Positions 1 to 11,800 of a DNA stretch of 20,141 bases are shown here, in pieces (positions within the stretch are counted from its first letter, which is position 1; the number at the start of each line of letters is the position of its first letter). Source of the stretch: Competibacteraceae bacterium UBA6584 (GTDB lineage: Bacteria; Pseudomonadota; Gammaproteobacteria; Competibacterales; Competibacteraceae); NCBI GenBank assembly GCA_002433805.1, contig DJIW01000145.1, positions 1 through 20,141 on the forward strand, given 5' to 3'. A program made the translations under genes and the position numbers. The notes below the pieces were generated by a model that saw only the letters and a program-made list of their open reading frames with translations, did no database searches and had not been told where the DNA came from.

Positions 1-19
1 AGATGTGTATAAGAGACAG
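1..19 (+). other. Nextera/Tn5 mosaic-end adapter remnant
   Basis: The first 19 bases read AGATGTGTATAAGAGACAG, which is exactly the transposase mosaic-end sequence used in Nextera libraries. It is not genomic. The contig therefore starts inside an untrimmed read, and anything said about the leftmost bases should start at position 20. Confidence 0.93.
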
Positions 20-204
20 GGCTGGTCCAGGCTTCAAAGACTGGCTTAGGAACATCAGGCGACACCGGAAACCGGCAGGCAGGCCAGCCACCGGAGTTGC
101 TTAGGTCGGACTCGCAAGGACCGAGGTTAAGGGTCGGTCCATCGCCCGCCGGGCTAAGGGTCCATCAAGCACTATCAGTTCGTACTGATTACGACGGAGG
201 TTCT
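20..204 (+). promoter_or_regulatory. Possible structured leader upstream of the transglycosylase gene
   Basis: This 185-bp stretch carries several potential stems. Bases 20-27 can pair with 82-89 (8 bp, one G-U), enclosing a small CCGG-AAA-CCGG hairpin at 65-75. Bases 118-124 (GGACCGA) pair perfectly with 134-140. GCCC at 144-147 pairs with GGGC at 151-154, and ATCAGT at 174-179 pairs with ACTGAT at 184-189. A related motif recurs: TAAGGGTC followed by CATC occurs near 128-143 and again at 155-167, with looser CTTAGG copies near 45 and 100. I could not match it to any riboswitch class I know. It may simply be GC-rich untranslated sequence, and the promoter may lie beyond the left edge. Confidence 0.3.
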
Positions 205-897
205 ATGTTCGCGGAAATCGCTGAGGGGCGATTCAATTTTGATCTGAAATCAGGGCTGCTGTGCGCGGTCATGCTGTTGCCCGCAACTGCATGGGCGACG
301 TCCGCCAGCGGAGAAACAGGCAACAAGGACGCTTCGCAAGTCGCCATGGCCACCTTGCCGTCAACGACGCCTCCCTCGACCGTTCCGACCGGTACGGAAG
401 CGACTCCCGCGCAACCGACCCCAGCGGTTCCGACCGCTCAGCCCGCGCGGCCGACTAAATTAGTCAGCCTGTCCCGACACATCCAAAACCGCTACGGCAT
501 CACCGAACAAAAGGCCAATCAGATCGTCGGTCAAGCCATCGATAACGGCGGCCGCCACCAACTGGACCCGGAACTGATTCTGGCGATTATCGCCGTCGAA
601 TCGACCTTTCGGGAGCGCGCGGTCAGCCGGGTTGGCGCGCGAGGTCTGATGCAAGTAATGCCTGGCGTCCATCGGGACAAGCTCCGCGAAATCGGCGGCT
701 CCCGTGCCTTGTTCGACCCCGGCAAAAACATTCACACCGGCGCTCGAATCCTCAATATTTATCTCAACAACCATTCCGGCAACCTGCAACGAGCCCTGCT
801 CAATTACAACGGCAGCTTGGGCCACAAACGCTCTTCTTACGCCGACAAGGTGATGGAACTCTATCGCGACTTCCAGCGGGTCACGACCGAAGGTTGA
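205..897 (+). CDS. Secreted lytic transglycosylase, SLT (Slt70/MltC-like) domain
   Basis: The 230-aa protein likely cleaves the glycan strands of peptidoglycan in the periplasm, as SLT-domain lytic transglycosylases do. Residues 16-31 form a hydrophobic signal peptide ending in ATAWA, with cleavage probable before T32. A low-complexity Thr/Pro/Ala linker covers about 50-84. The catalytic domain spans about 100-222: the expected catalytic glutamate is E132 in AVESTF, GLMQVMP lies at 147-153 and YNGS at 201-204. The ATG at 205 is preferred over upstream in-frame alternatives because GGAGG lies at 196-200 and the signal peptide follows directly. The reading frame stays open back to about 97, but that extension has no signal peptide or ribosome site. 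A strong terminator follows the gene. Lipid attachment is not indicated because no lipobox cysteine is present. Confidence 0.88.
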   Translation: MFAEIAEGRFNFDLKSGLLCAVMLLPATAWATSASGETGNKDASQVAMATLPSTTPPSTVPTGTEATPAQPTPAVPTAQPARPTKLVSLSRHIQNRYGITEQKANQIVGQAIDNGGRHQLDPELILAIIAVESTFRERAVSRVGARGLMQVMPGVHRDKLREIGGSRALFDPGKNIHTGARILNIYLNNHSGNLQRALLNYNGSLGHKRSSYADKVMELYRDFQRVTTEG

Positions 898-955
898 ACT
901 AAACCCCCGGAACTCGCGCTCTCCTGGCTGCTTCAAGCAGCCGGATCTAAACAAC

Positions 956-994
956 ACCGGCGGTCGAGCAACAACTCGACCGCCGGTTTTATTT
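956..994 (+). terminator. Intrinsic terminator after the transglycosylase gene
   Basis: A perfect 13-bp stem (956-968 with 975-987, starting ACCGGCGG) closes a 6-base loop CAACAA and is followed by TTTATTT at 988-994. It sits 58 bp after the transglycosylase stop and 26 bp before the next start codon. A second small hairpin (926-931 with 937-942, GGCTGC/GCAGCC) precedes it but has no T-run. Confidence 0.87.
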
Positions 995-1019
995 GGGTGA
1001 ACGCTTCAAGGAAGCCGCC

Positions 1020-1742
1020 ATGCCAGCGCTCGGACCCTCGTTAGCCCCGTCGGTCAGCAAACCGAAGGCGGCCGGCTTGTTCTGGCTGTCCGTGCTGTTG
1101 CCGTGGTTAGTGGCCTGCGACCCCGCGCCAGCGCCGGTGGTCTCCATCGAGCAAGCGCCTTACTACCAAGATCCCGCGCTGTTGGATCGCGCGTGGCGCC
1201 TCCCGGTGGCCCATTTCTATCGAGACCGGTTCGAGTATCAAATCAACAGCGCGTTCTGCGGTCCGGCAACCGCCATCAATTTGTTTCACTCGCTCGATAT
1301 CCCTGGCCGCACGCAAGAAAATCTATTCGATCATGCCCCGTGGCGCTATTGGAAAACCCGCTTGCTGGGCTTGAACTTGGATGAGCTAGCCGAGATCGTT
1401 CAAGACGATGCGGGCTTGGAGATCACCGTCTTGCGCGATTTGACGCTGGAAACTTTTCGAGCTCACTTACGCCAGTCCAACAATCCCGCCTACCGCTATC
1501 TGATCAACTTCAATCGCCAACCCTTGTTCGGGGTCAAAATCGGGCATCATTCTCCAATCGGAGGCTATTTGACCGAGCGCGATCTGGTCTTCGTGTTGGA
1601 TGTGCTGGAGCGCTACCAGCCTTTTCTCGCGCCTTCCCAGAGGCTTTACGAGGCCATGGACACAGTGGATCGGGAAACCGGCAAAAAGCGCGGTTTGTTG
1701 CTCGTCCGAAAAATTGGCGACGCCGCTTCAGGCGATCCCTGA
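1020..1742 (+). CDS. Phytochelatin synthase-like peptidase, predicted lipoprotein
   Basis: This 240-aa protein resembles the papain-like catalytic domain of phytochelatin synthases. Bacterial members of that family mostly hydrolyse glutathione to gamma-glutamylcysteine and glycine. The expected triad is visible: Cys80 in AFCGPA, His176 in GHHSPIGGY and Asp194 in VLDV. The 18-residue spacing from His to Asp equals that of the plant enzyme (His162/Asp180 in Arabidopsis PCS1). The N-terminus has a hydrophobic stretch at about 18-32 ending in a lipobox LVAC, so Cys33 is a likely lipidation site and the enzyme would face the periplasm. There is no C-terminal metal-sensing extension. ATG 1020 is chosen because GGAAG lies 8-12 bases upstream. 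An in-frame TTG at 993 falls inside the terminator T-run. The gene probably continues into the MFS gene 60-70 bp downstream. Its natural substrate cannot be read from sequence. Confidence 0.82.
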   Translation: MPALGPSLAPSVSKPKAAGLFWLSVLLPWLVACDPAPAPVVSIEQAPYYQDPALLDRAWRLPVAHFYRDRFEYQINSAFCGPATAINLFHSLDIPGRTQENLFDHAPWRYWKTRLLGLNLDELAEIVQDDAGLEITVLRDLTLETFRAHLRQSNNPAYRYLINFNRQPLFGVKIGHHSPIGGYLTERDLVFVLDVLERYQPFLAPSQRLYEAMDTVDRETGKKRGLLLVRKIGDAASGDP

Positions 1743-1805
1743 CAAACGGCTATCATCAACGGCAAGCGCGTTCGGAGCATCCTTTCGCCGGGCGCCAAGC
1801 AAGAG

Positions 1806-3156
1806 ATGAGGTTCATGGCCCCAACCACGGCATCCACGGCGCAGAGCTTCGATCCGGCCCGTTTCTCGCGGATCTGCTGGACCATCTACGCCATCTTGGC
1901 GGCGTCTTATCTGTTAGTGTTCTTTCACCGGATCGCGCCGGCGGTGGTTTCCTCCGATCTGATGCGGGATTTTGGCACCACGGGCGCGGCGTTGGGATCG
2001 CTGGCCGCCACCTATTACTACCTCTATACCGCCATGCAGATTCCGGCGGGCGTCTTGGCGGATACCGTGGGTTCCCGCATTTTGGTGACCGTCGGTAACG
2101 CCGTTTCCGGATTGGGGTCGATCTGGTTTGGATTGGCCGCCTCGTTTGGGCAAGCTTCAATAGGTCGGGCGCTGGTGGGATTGGGCGTGTCGGGTGGTGT
2201 TCGTGGGCTTGATGAAAAGCAACACGGTCTGGTTTCGGGATCGCGATTACGGCTTTATCAGCGGCCTGACGCTGCTTTTGGGCAATCTCGGCGCGATTAT
2301 GGCGGCCGGCCCGCTGGCGGGCTTATTGACGCTGTGGTCGTGGCGGGCGGTGTTTGTCGCCTTCGGGGTCATCGCCCTGCTCTTGGCGGTGATCGCGTGG
2401 CTCGGCGTGCGCGACAAACCCGAAACCCTGGGCTTTCCCTCGATCCGGGAAATGGACGGCAAACCGCCGCACGCGGGCCGGGAGCGGCATTGGTGGCCCG
2501 AGCTCCTCAGCGTTTTATCCAACCGTCGGATCTGGCCGGGTTTTTGGGTCAATTTCGGCATGCCCGGCACTTTCTTGGCGTTTGTCGGGCTGTGGGCCAT
2601 TCCGTTCTTGCGCGACATCCACGGCTTGGGGCGTTCCACCGCGTCGCTGTACACCTCCTTGGCGCTGGCCGGCTTCGCCTGCGGGGCGCTGTTCCACGGC
2701 TGGTGTTCCGACCGGTTGGGCCGGCGCAAACCGCTGTTGGTGGGCGGCTGCCTGCTGTACGCGGCGGCGTGGCTGGGCATCGTATATGCCGGCTGGACGC
2801 CCGGCCCGTCAGGAAGCGCGTGGTTTCTGTTGATGGGCTTTAGCGGCGGATCGTTCGTGCTGACCTACGCCGGAGCCAAGGAAGTCGCCGCTCCCGCGCT
2901 GTCGGGCATGGCCATCGCCTTGGTGAACACCGGGATTTTCCTCGGCGCGGCGCTGATTCAACCGCTGTTTGGCTGGATCATGGATCTTAGCTGGAGCGGC
3001 GCGCTGGCGAACGGGGTGCGCGCTTACGGCTTTGCGGATTACCGCGCCGGCTTTTATTTGATGCTCGGCGGCGTGACGTTATCCGTCGCTGCTTCCCTGT
3101 TCTTTCACGAAACCCGCTGCCGCAACATCACCCTGGCGGAGGGCGAGCCGCATTGA
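1806..3156 (+). pseudogene. MFS transporter, interrupted by a 1-bp frameshift
   Basis: Two reading frames together encode one major facilitator superfamily permease of about 447-450 residues with about 12 membrane segments. The first frame gives the N-terminal half, including an A-like motif GVLADTVGSR and the segment IGRALVGLGVSG. It then continues as non-membrane arginine-rich nonsense to 2843. The second frame picks up from about 2194 with VFVGLMKSNTVWF and GLTLLLGNLGAI and continues to the stop at 3156, including CSDRLGRRKP between later helices. Removing one G from GGTGGTG at 2193-2199 restores VSGVFVGLM. The start is ATG 1806 or 1815; the second has GAGG close upstream. The substrate is unknown. 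Either the gene is truly inactivated or the extra base is a sequencing or assembly error, and the intact second half with no further damage favours an error or a very recent mutation. It ends 2 bp from the convergent aacS stop. Confidence 0.8.
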
Positions 3157-3158
3157 GC

Positions 3159-5135
<1,977 letters not shown>

Positions 5136-5145
5136 CGGGGTCTCC

Positions 5146-6078
5146 TCAAAACGATGGCGTTGGCGAATGCGGCGGCGGGCGAGCGCCGATCTTGGCCAGG
5201 CTCACCTTCGAGGCCGGCCGCCGCTCCAGCACCTCGTTGATCCACGCGGCGCAGTCGATCAACCCATCGAGATCGACTCCGGTTTCGATGCCCAGTCCGG
5301 CCAACAGATAAACGACATCCTCGGTGGCGACATTGCCGGACGCGCCCTTGGCGTAAGGGCAGCCGCCCAGTCCGGCGACCGAGGCGTCGAACACTTGAAC
5401 GCCGCATTGCAGCGAGGCGTAAATATTGGCGATCGCCATGCCGTAGGTATCGTGATAGTGACCGGCGAGGCAATCGAGCGGGACGCGGGCGGCGACCGCC
5501 TCGATCATGCGCTTGGCGGCTTCCGGCGTTCCGACGCCGATGGTGTCGCCCAAACTGATCTCGTAACAGCCCAAGTCGGCCAGCGCGCCGGCCACTCGGG
5601 CGACCGCTGCCGGCGCAATCGCGCCTTCATAGGGGCAACCGAGCACGCACGACACGTAGCCGCGCACCCGAATCCCGTATTGCCGCGCCGCCGCCAGCAC
5701 CGGCTCGAACCGCGCCAGCGATTCCGCCACCGAACAATTGATGTTCTTTTGCGAGAAGGTCTCGGAGGCCGAACCGAACACCGCAACTTCCCGCGCGCCC
5801 GCCGCCACGGCGGCGTTGAAGCCTTGCATGTTGGGCGCGAGCGCCGGATAGGCGACATCGGGCAGACGCTGGATGGCGGCGAGCACCGCCGCGCTGTCCG
5901 CCATCTGCGGCACCCACTTCGGCGAGACGAAAGAGGCGGCTTCGATGACTTTCAAACCGGTCCGCCCGAGCCGGTCGACCAGCGCCGCCTTGGTGGCGAC
6001 ATCGAGGATTTTCGGCTCGTTTTGCAGGCCGTCGCGGGGCCCGACTTCGACGATCTTGACGCGGCTAGGTAAAAGCAT
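5146..6078 (-). CDS. liuE: Hydroxymethylglutaryl-CoA lyase
   Basis: This 310-aa TIM-barrel enzyme cleaves 3-hydroxy-3-methylglutaryl-CoA to acetyl-CoA and acetoacetate, the last carbon-carbon cleavage of leucine breakdown. Seen in sequence: VGPRDGLQNE at 12-21 with the catalytic Arg15/Asp16 pair, the divalent metal ligands His207 and His209 in GHYHDTYG, and the active-site loop signature GLGGCPYAKGASGN at 236-249 with catalytic Cys240. The length is normal for bacterial lyases, and no organelle-targeting extension is present. It starts 30 bp downstream of the biotin-carboxylase gene and is followed after 10 bp by aacS, which consumes its product. The C-terminal tail (about 295-310) is proline-rich and not conserved in my recollection of the family. 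Confidence 0.96.
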   Translation of the reverse strand: MLLPSRVKIVEVGPRDGLQNEPKILDVATKAALVDRLGRTGLKVIEAASFVSPKWVPQMADSAAVLAAIQRLPDVAYPALAPNMQGFNAAVAAGAREVAVFGSASETFSQKNINCSVAESLARFEPVLAAARQYGIRVRGYVSCVLGCPYEGAIAPAAVARVAGALADLGCYEISLGDTIGVGTPEAAKRMIEAVAARVPLDCLAGHYHDTYGMAIANIYASLQCGVQVFDASVAGLGGCPYAKGASGNVATEDVVYLLAGLGIETGVDLDGLIDCAAWINEVLERRPASKVSLAKIGARPPPHSPTPSF

Positions 6079-6108
6079 GAACGAGCGGTCCGAGCGTTGG
6101 TTGGCCGG

Positions 6109-8112
<2,004 letters not shown>

Positions 8113-8124
8113 TCTCCCTCCGTC

Positions 8125-8925
8125 TCAACGTCCGTCCGAGGCGCATTCGAGCCAGCCGGGCGGGCGCTTTTCCAGAAAAGCGGCTAAACCCTCGGCGGCT
8201 TGCGGCGTGGCGCGCTGTTCGGCGATGCGCCGGGCGGTTTCCTCCACCAACCCGCCGTCGATCGCGCGGTTGGCCACCGCGCGGATCAGATCTTTGGAGG
8301 CCGCCAGCGCTTCGGGGCCGCCTTGCAACAGCTCGTGCGCCAAACGCGCGATGCGGGCGTCCAGGCGTTCCGGCGCGACCACCTCGTGCGCCAAGCCCAA
8401 GTCGCGGGCGCGGGCGGCGTCGATCCGCTCCGCCGTCAGAAAATAGCGGTAGGCTTGCCGCGCGCCGATGGCGCGGATCACATAAGGGCTGATGGTGGCG
8501 GGAACCAAGCCGAAACGGACCTCGGAGGTGGCGAACACCGCGCCCGTCGCGGCGACGCACAGATCGCAGGCCGCCGCCAGCCCGAGCCCGCCGCCGAGCG
8601 CCGCGCCGTGCACCCGCGCCAGCGTCGGCTTGGACAGTTCGGCCAGCGCCCGCAACATTTCGGCCAGCCGGCGCGCGTCCGCGCGATTGGCCTCGACCGA
8701 GGCTTGCCCGGCCGCTTTCATCCAGTTCAAATCCGCGCCGGCCGAAAAGCTTTTGCCCCGGCCGGCCAGGATCACCACCCGCGTCGCGGCCTCGGCGTCG
8801 AGCTCGCGACAGGATTCAGCCAAGTCGGCGATCAATTGGGCGTTGAAGGCGTTGTGCACCTCGGGACGGTTCATCCAAATCGTGGCGATTGCGCCGTCGC
8901 GCTGGATTTCGAGAGTGTGATACAT
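8125..8925 (-). CDS. liuC: Methylglutaconyl-CoA hydratase (enoyl-CoA hydratase family)
   Basis: This 266-aa crotonase-fold protein should hydrate 3-methylglutaconyl-CoA to HMG-CoA. The oxyanion-hole segments are present: FSAGADLNWM at about 60-69 and AALGGGLGLAAACDL at about 108-122. In the second segment the first catalytic Glu of mitochondrial enoyl-CoA hydratase is replaced by Gly, and the second Glu is kept in TSEVRFGL. This GGGLGL plus SEVR(I/F)GL pattern matches what I recall of Pseudomonas LiuC. It sits between liuB and liuD, 12 bp from each, as in the liuABCDE order. The 12 bases between liuB and this ATG are AT-rich and contain no clear Shine-Dalgarno; the nearest AGGA is about 17 bases upstream, inside the end of liuB. 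Translation may therefore depend on coupling to liuB. Confidence 0.92.
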   Translation of the reverse strand: MYHTLEIQRDGAIATIWMNRPEVHNAFNAQLIADLAESCRELDAEAATRVVILAGRGKSFSAGADLNWMKAAGQASVEANRADARRLAEMLRALAELSKPTLARVHGAALGGGLGLAAACDLCVAATGAVFATSEVRFGLVPATISPYVIRAIGARQAYRYFLTAERIDAARARDLGLAHEVVAPERLDARIARLAHELLQGGPEALAASKDLIRAVANRAIDGGLVEETARRIAEQRATPQAAEGLAAFLEKRPPGWLECASDGR

Positions 8926-8937
8926 AATAAGGTGAAT

Positions 8938-10545
8938 TTACATCCTAAACAGGCCGAACCGGGTCGGCGCGATGGGCGCGTTGAGCGCGGCGGATAACGA
9001 CAGTCCGAGAATCCGCCGGCTTTGCGCGGGATCGACCACGCCGTCGTCCCACAGCCGGGCGGTGGCGTAATACGGATGGCCCTGCTCCTCGTATTGGGCG
9101 CGGATCGGCGCTTTGAAGGCTTCTTCGTCGTCCTTGCTCCACGCGCCGCCGCCGGCTTCGATGCCGTCGCGGCGCACCGTCGCCAGCACGCTGGCCGCCT
9201 GTTCGCCCCCCATCACCGAAATCCGGCTGTTGGGCCACATCCACAGAAAGCGCGGCGAATAAGCCCGCCCGCACATGCCGTAGTTGCCCGCGCCGAAGCT
9301 GCCGCCGATCAGCAGGGTGATCTTGGGCACCTGGACGGTGGATACGGCGGTGACCATCTTGGCCCCATCCTTGGCGATGCCGCCGTTTTCGTATTTGCGC
9401 CCGACCATGAAGCCGGTAATGTTTTGCAGAAACAGCAAGGGAATTCCGCGCTGGCCGCACAGTTCGATGAAATGCGCGCCCTTCTGGGCGGATTCGGAGA
9501 ACAGAATCCCGTTGTTGGCGACGACGCCCACCGGATAGCCGTACAGTTGCGAAAAGCCGGTGATGAGCGTGTTGCCGTAGCGGCTCTTGAATTCGTCGAA
9601 GCGCGAACCGTCCACGATCCGGGCGATGATTTCCCGCACGTCGTAAGGCTTGCGGGTGTCGGCGGGCAGGATGCCGTAAATGTCTTCCGGGTCGTAGAGC
9701 GGCTCCTCGCCGTACCCCAACGCCAGAGTCACCGGCTTGACCCGGTTGAGATTGGCGAGAATCCGCCGGGCGATGTAAAGGGCGTGGGCGTCGTTTTCCG
9801 CCAGATGGTCGACCACCCCGGAGATGCGGGCGTGCACATCGCCGCCGCCCAACTCCTCGGCGGTCACCACCTCGCCGGTGGCGGCTTTGACCAGCGGCGG
9901 GCCGCCGAGAAAAATGGTGCCCTGATTCCTGACGATCACCGTCTCATCGGACATGGCCGGCACGTACGCGCCGCCGGCGGTGCACGAGCCCATCACCACC
10001 GCGATCTGGGCGATGCCTTGCGCCGACAGGTTGGCTTGATTGTAGAAAATCCGGCCGAAGTGCTCCCGGTCGGGAAACACTTCATCCTGCTTGGGCAAGA
10101 AAGCGCCGCCCGAATCCACCAGATACACGCACGGCAGCCGGTTTTGCTCGGCGATTTCCTGGGCGCGCAGGTGTTTCTTGACCGTCATCGGGTAGTAGGT
10201 GCCGCCTTTCACCGTGGCGTCGTTGGCCACGATCATGCACTCGCCGCCCTGCACCCGGCCGATGCCGGTGATGAGGCCCGCCGCCGGGGCGTCGTTGTCG
10301 TACAGGCCATAGGCCGCCAGTTGGCCGATTTCGAGGAAAGGCGCGCCGGGGTCGATCAGGTGGTTGACCCGCTCCCTCGGCAGCAATTTGCCGCGGGCCA
10401 AATGCTTCTGGCGGGCCGCCTCGCTGCCGCCGGCCGCCACTTCGGCGACCTTGGCGCGCAGGTCGGCGACCAGCGCCCGCATGGCTTGCGCGTTGGCCTT
10501 GAATTCGGCCGAACGATTGTCGATCCGGGTTTTGATGACGCTCAT
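8938..10545 (-). CDS. liuB: Methylcrotonyl-CoA carboxylase, carboxyltransferase subunit (beta)
   Basis: This 535-aa subunit transfers the carboxyl group from biotin on LiuD to 3-methylcrotonyl-CoA. It has both halves of the acyl-CoA carboxyltransferase fold. The N-terminal part includes LIDPGAPFLEIGQLA, VYLVDSGGAFLP and MGSCTAGGAYVPAMSDE. The C-terminal part includes FLQNITGFMVGRKYE and IGGSFGAGNYGMCGRAY, which lines the CoA and biotin sites. The length matches MccB (about 535). The start is the ATG at 10545-10543, which shares its A with the liuA stop (TGATG), indicating translational coupling. The frame stays open upstream to 10830, but that part is antiparallel-frame noise inside liuA. A glutaconyl or propionyl specificity is less likely from context. 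Confidence 0.95.
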   Translation of the reverse strand: MSVIKTRIDNRSAEFKANAQAMRALVADLRAKVAEVAAGGSEAARQKHLARGKLLPRERVNHLIDPGAPFLEIGQLAAYGLYDNDAPAAGLITGIGRVQGGECMIVANDATVKGGTYYPMTVKKHLRAQEIAEQNRLPCVYLVDSGGAFLPKQDEVFPDREHFGRIFYNQANLSAQGIAQIAVVMGSCTAGGAYVPAMSDETVIVRNQGTIFLGGPPLVKAATGEVVTAEELGGGDVHARISGVVDHLAENDAHALYIARRILANLNRVKPVTLALGYGEEPLYDPEDIYGILPADTRKPYDVREIIARIVDGSRFDEFKSRYGNTLITGFSQLYGYPVGVVANNGILFSESAQKGAHFIELCGQRGIPLLFLQNITGFMVGRKYENGGIAKDGAKMVTAVSTVQVPKITLLIGGSFGAGNYGMCGRAYSPRFLWMWPNSRISVMGGEQAASVLATVRRDGIEAGGGAWSKDDEEAFKAPIRAQYEEQGHPYYATARLWDDGVVDPAQSRRILGLSLSAALNAPIAPTRFGLFRM

Positions 10546-11717
10546 CAGGCGCTCTCGGCGAACAGTTCCCGTCCGATCAACATCCGGCGGATTTCTGAAG
10601 TGCCCGCGCCGATTTCGTAGAGCTTGGCGTCCCGCCACAACCGGCCGGTGGGAAATTCGTTGTTGTAACCGTTGCCGCCCAAGGCTTGAATCGCCTCCCC
10701 CGCCATCCAGGTCGCCTTCTCCGAGGCGTAGAGGATGGCCCCGGCGGCGTCCTTGCGCAACACGCGGGCGTGATCGCCCCGGTCGCAGGCCCGGCCGACC
10801 GCATAGACGTAGGCGCGGCACGCCTGCCAAGTCGTGTACATGTCGGCCAGCTTGCCTTGCATCAGCTGGAATTCGCCGATGGGCGTGTCGAACTGCTTGC
10901 GGTCGTGCAGGTAGGGCGTCACCACGTCCATGCAGGCCGCCATGATGCCGAGCGGGCCGCCCGCCAGCACGGCGCGTTCGTAATCCAACCCGGACATCAA
11001 CACCTTGACGCCGTTGCCGACTCCGCCCAGCACGTTATCCTCGGGCACCTCGCAGTCGTCGAAAAATAAAGGATAGGTGTTGGAGCCGCGCATCCCCAGT
11101 TTGTCCAGATGGCCGCCGCAGCTGAAGCCGCCGAAGCCTTTCTCGACGATGAACGCGGTCAGCCCGCGCGGGCCGGCGTTGAGGTCGGTCTTGGCGTAGA
11201 TCACCAGCGTATCGGCGTCGCCGCCGTTGGTGATCCACATCTTGCTGCCGTTTAAAACGTAGCGATCCCCTCTTTTATCCGCGCGCAGCTTCATCGACAC
11301 CACATCGGAACCCGAATTGGGTTCGGTCATGGCCAGCGCGCCGACATGCTCCCCCGACACCAGCTTGGGTAAGTACCTCGCTTTTTGGTCGGCGTTGCCG
11401 TTGCGGTGGATCTGATTGACGCACAGATTCGAATGCGCGCCGTAGGACAAGCCGACCGAAGCCGAGGCGCGCGACAGCTCCTCCATCACGATGATGTGCG
11501 CCAGATAGCCCATGGCGACGCCGCCGTAGTCCTCGCCGACGGTCATGCCGAGCAGCCCCAGCTCGCCAAACTGCCGCCACAGCTTGGCGGGAAACAGGTT
11601 GTCCCGATCGATTTGAGCGGCCCAAGGGGCGATTTCTTTCTTGGCGAAGGCGGATACCGTATCGCGCAACATGTCGAGGGTTTCGCCCCCGTCGAAATTC
11701 AGGCTATGGAAGGACAT
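10545..11717 (-). CDS. liuA: Isovaleryl-CoA dehydrogenase
   Basis: This 390-aa FAD-dependent acyl-CoA dehydrogenase oxidises isovaleryl-CoA to 3-methylcrotonyl-CoA and passes electrons to ETF. Family features: AMTEPNSGSD at 129-138, WITNGG at 161-166, LDYERAVLAGGPLG at 244-257, and ALGGNGYNNEFPTGRLWRD near 345-363 followed by IGAGTSEIRR. The catalytic base is expected at Glu247; isovaleryl-CoA dehydrogenases carry it in this LDxER position, whereas other acyl-CoA dehydrogenases use a glutamate much nearer the C-terminus. It is the first gene of the operon. AGGAG lies about 5-9 bases before the ATG. Upstream is a 143-bp region shared with the divergent tetR gene, carrying a candidate promoter at 11799-11827. 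Confidence 0.96.
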   Translation of the reverse strand: MSFHSLNFDGGETLDMLRDTVSAFAKKEIAPWAAQIDRDNLFPAKLWRQFGELGLLGMTVGEDYGGVAMGYLAHIIVMEELSRASASVGLSYGAHSNLCVNQIHRNGNADQKARYLPKLVSGEHVGALAMTEPNSGSDVVSMKLRADKRGDRYVLNGSKMWITNGGDADTLVIYAKTDLNAGPRGLTAFIVEKGFGGFSCGGHLDKLGMRGSNTYPLFFDDCEVPEDNVLGGVGNGVKVLMSGLDYERAVLAGGPLGIMAACMDVVTPYLHDRKQFDTPIGEFQLMQGKLADMYTTWQACRAYVYAVGRACDRGDHARVLRKDAAGAILYASEKATWMAGEAIQALGGNGYNNEFPTGRLWRDAKLYEIGAGTSEIRRMLIGRELFAESA

Positions 11718-11782
11718 TTCGTCTCCTGATGGGCGTTAACCGCCCTGTCGGCGCTGCCGCACCCCGGTCAAACCGCATAAAA

Positions 11783-11800
11783 TTCAATCCTCAGATTAAA
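11783..11800. promoter_or_regulatory. Imperfect palindrome, candidate regulator operator
   Basis: TTCAATCCTCAGATTAAA is an 18-bp imperfect palindrome with one mismatched pair: arms TT-AATC and GATT-AA around CTCA. It covers the predicted transcription start and overlaps the -10 edge of the liu promoter. The octamer AAATTCAA at 11780-11787 recurs at 11831-11838, exactly 51 bp away (about five helical turns), beside a small TCAA-AAA-TTGA palindrome. Binding by the adjacent TetR protein is inferred from position only. Confidence 0.33.

Noticed and set aside
20..204. A known riboswitch (c-di-GMP, c-di-AMP/ydaO, cobalamin, TPP) upstream of the transglycosylase.
   Set aside because: None of the conserved core motifs I know for these classes could be found; only generic stems and a short repeat are visible.
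97..204. A longer transglycosylase starting at TTG 97.
   Set aside because: It would place 36 unrelated residues before the signal peptide and ignore the well-spaced GGAGG before ATG 205.
10546..10830. In-frame upstream extension of the carboxyltransferase gene to 10830, which would give 630 residues.
   Set aside because: The extension lies wholly inside liuA, has no family similarity, and the ATG at 10545 gives the normal 535-aa length with TGATG coupling.
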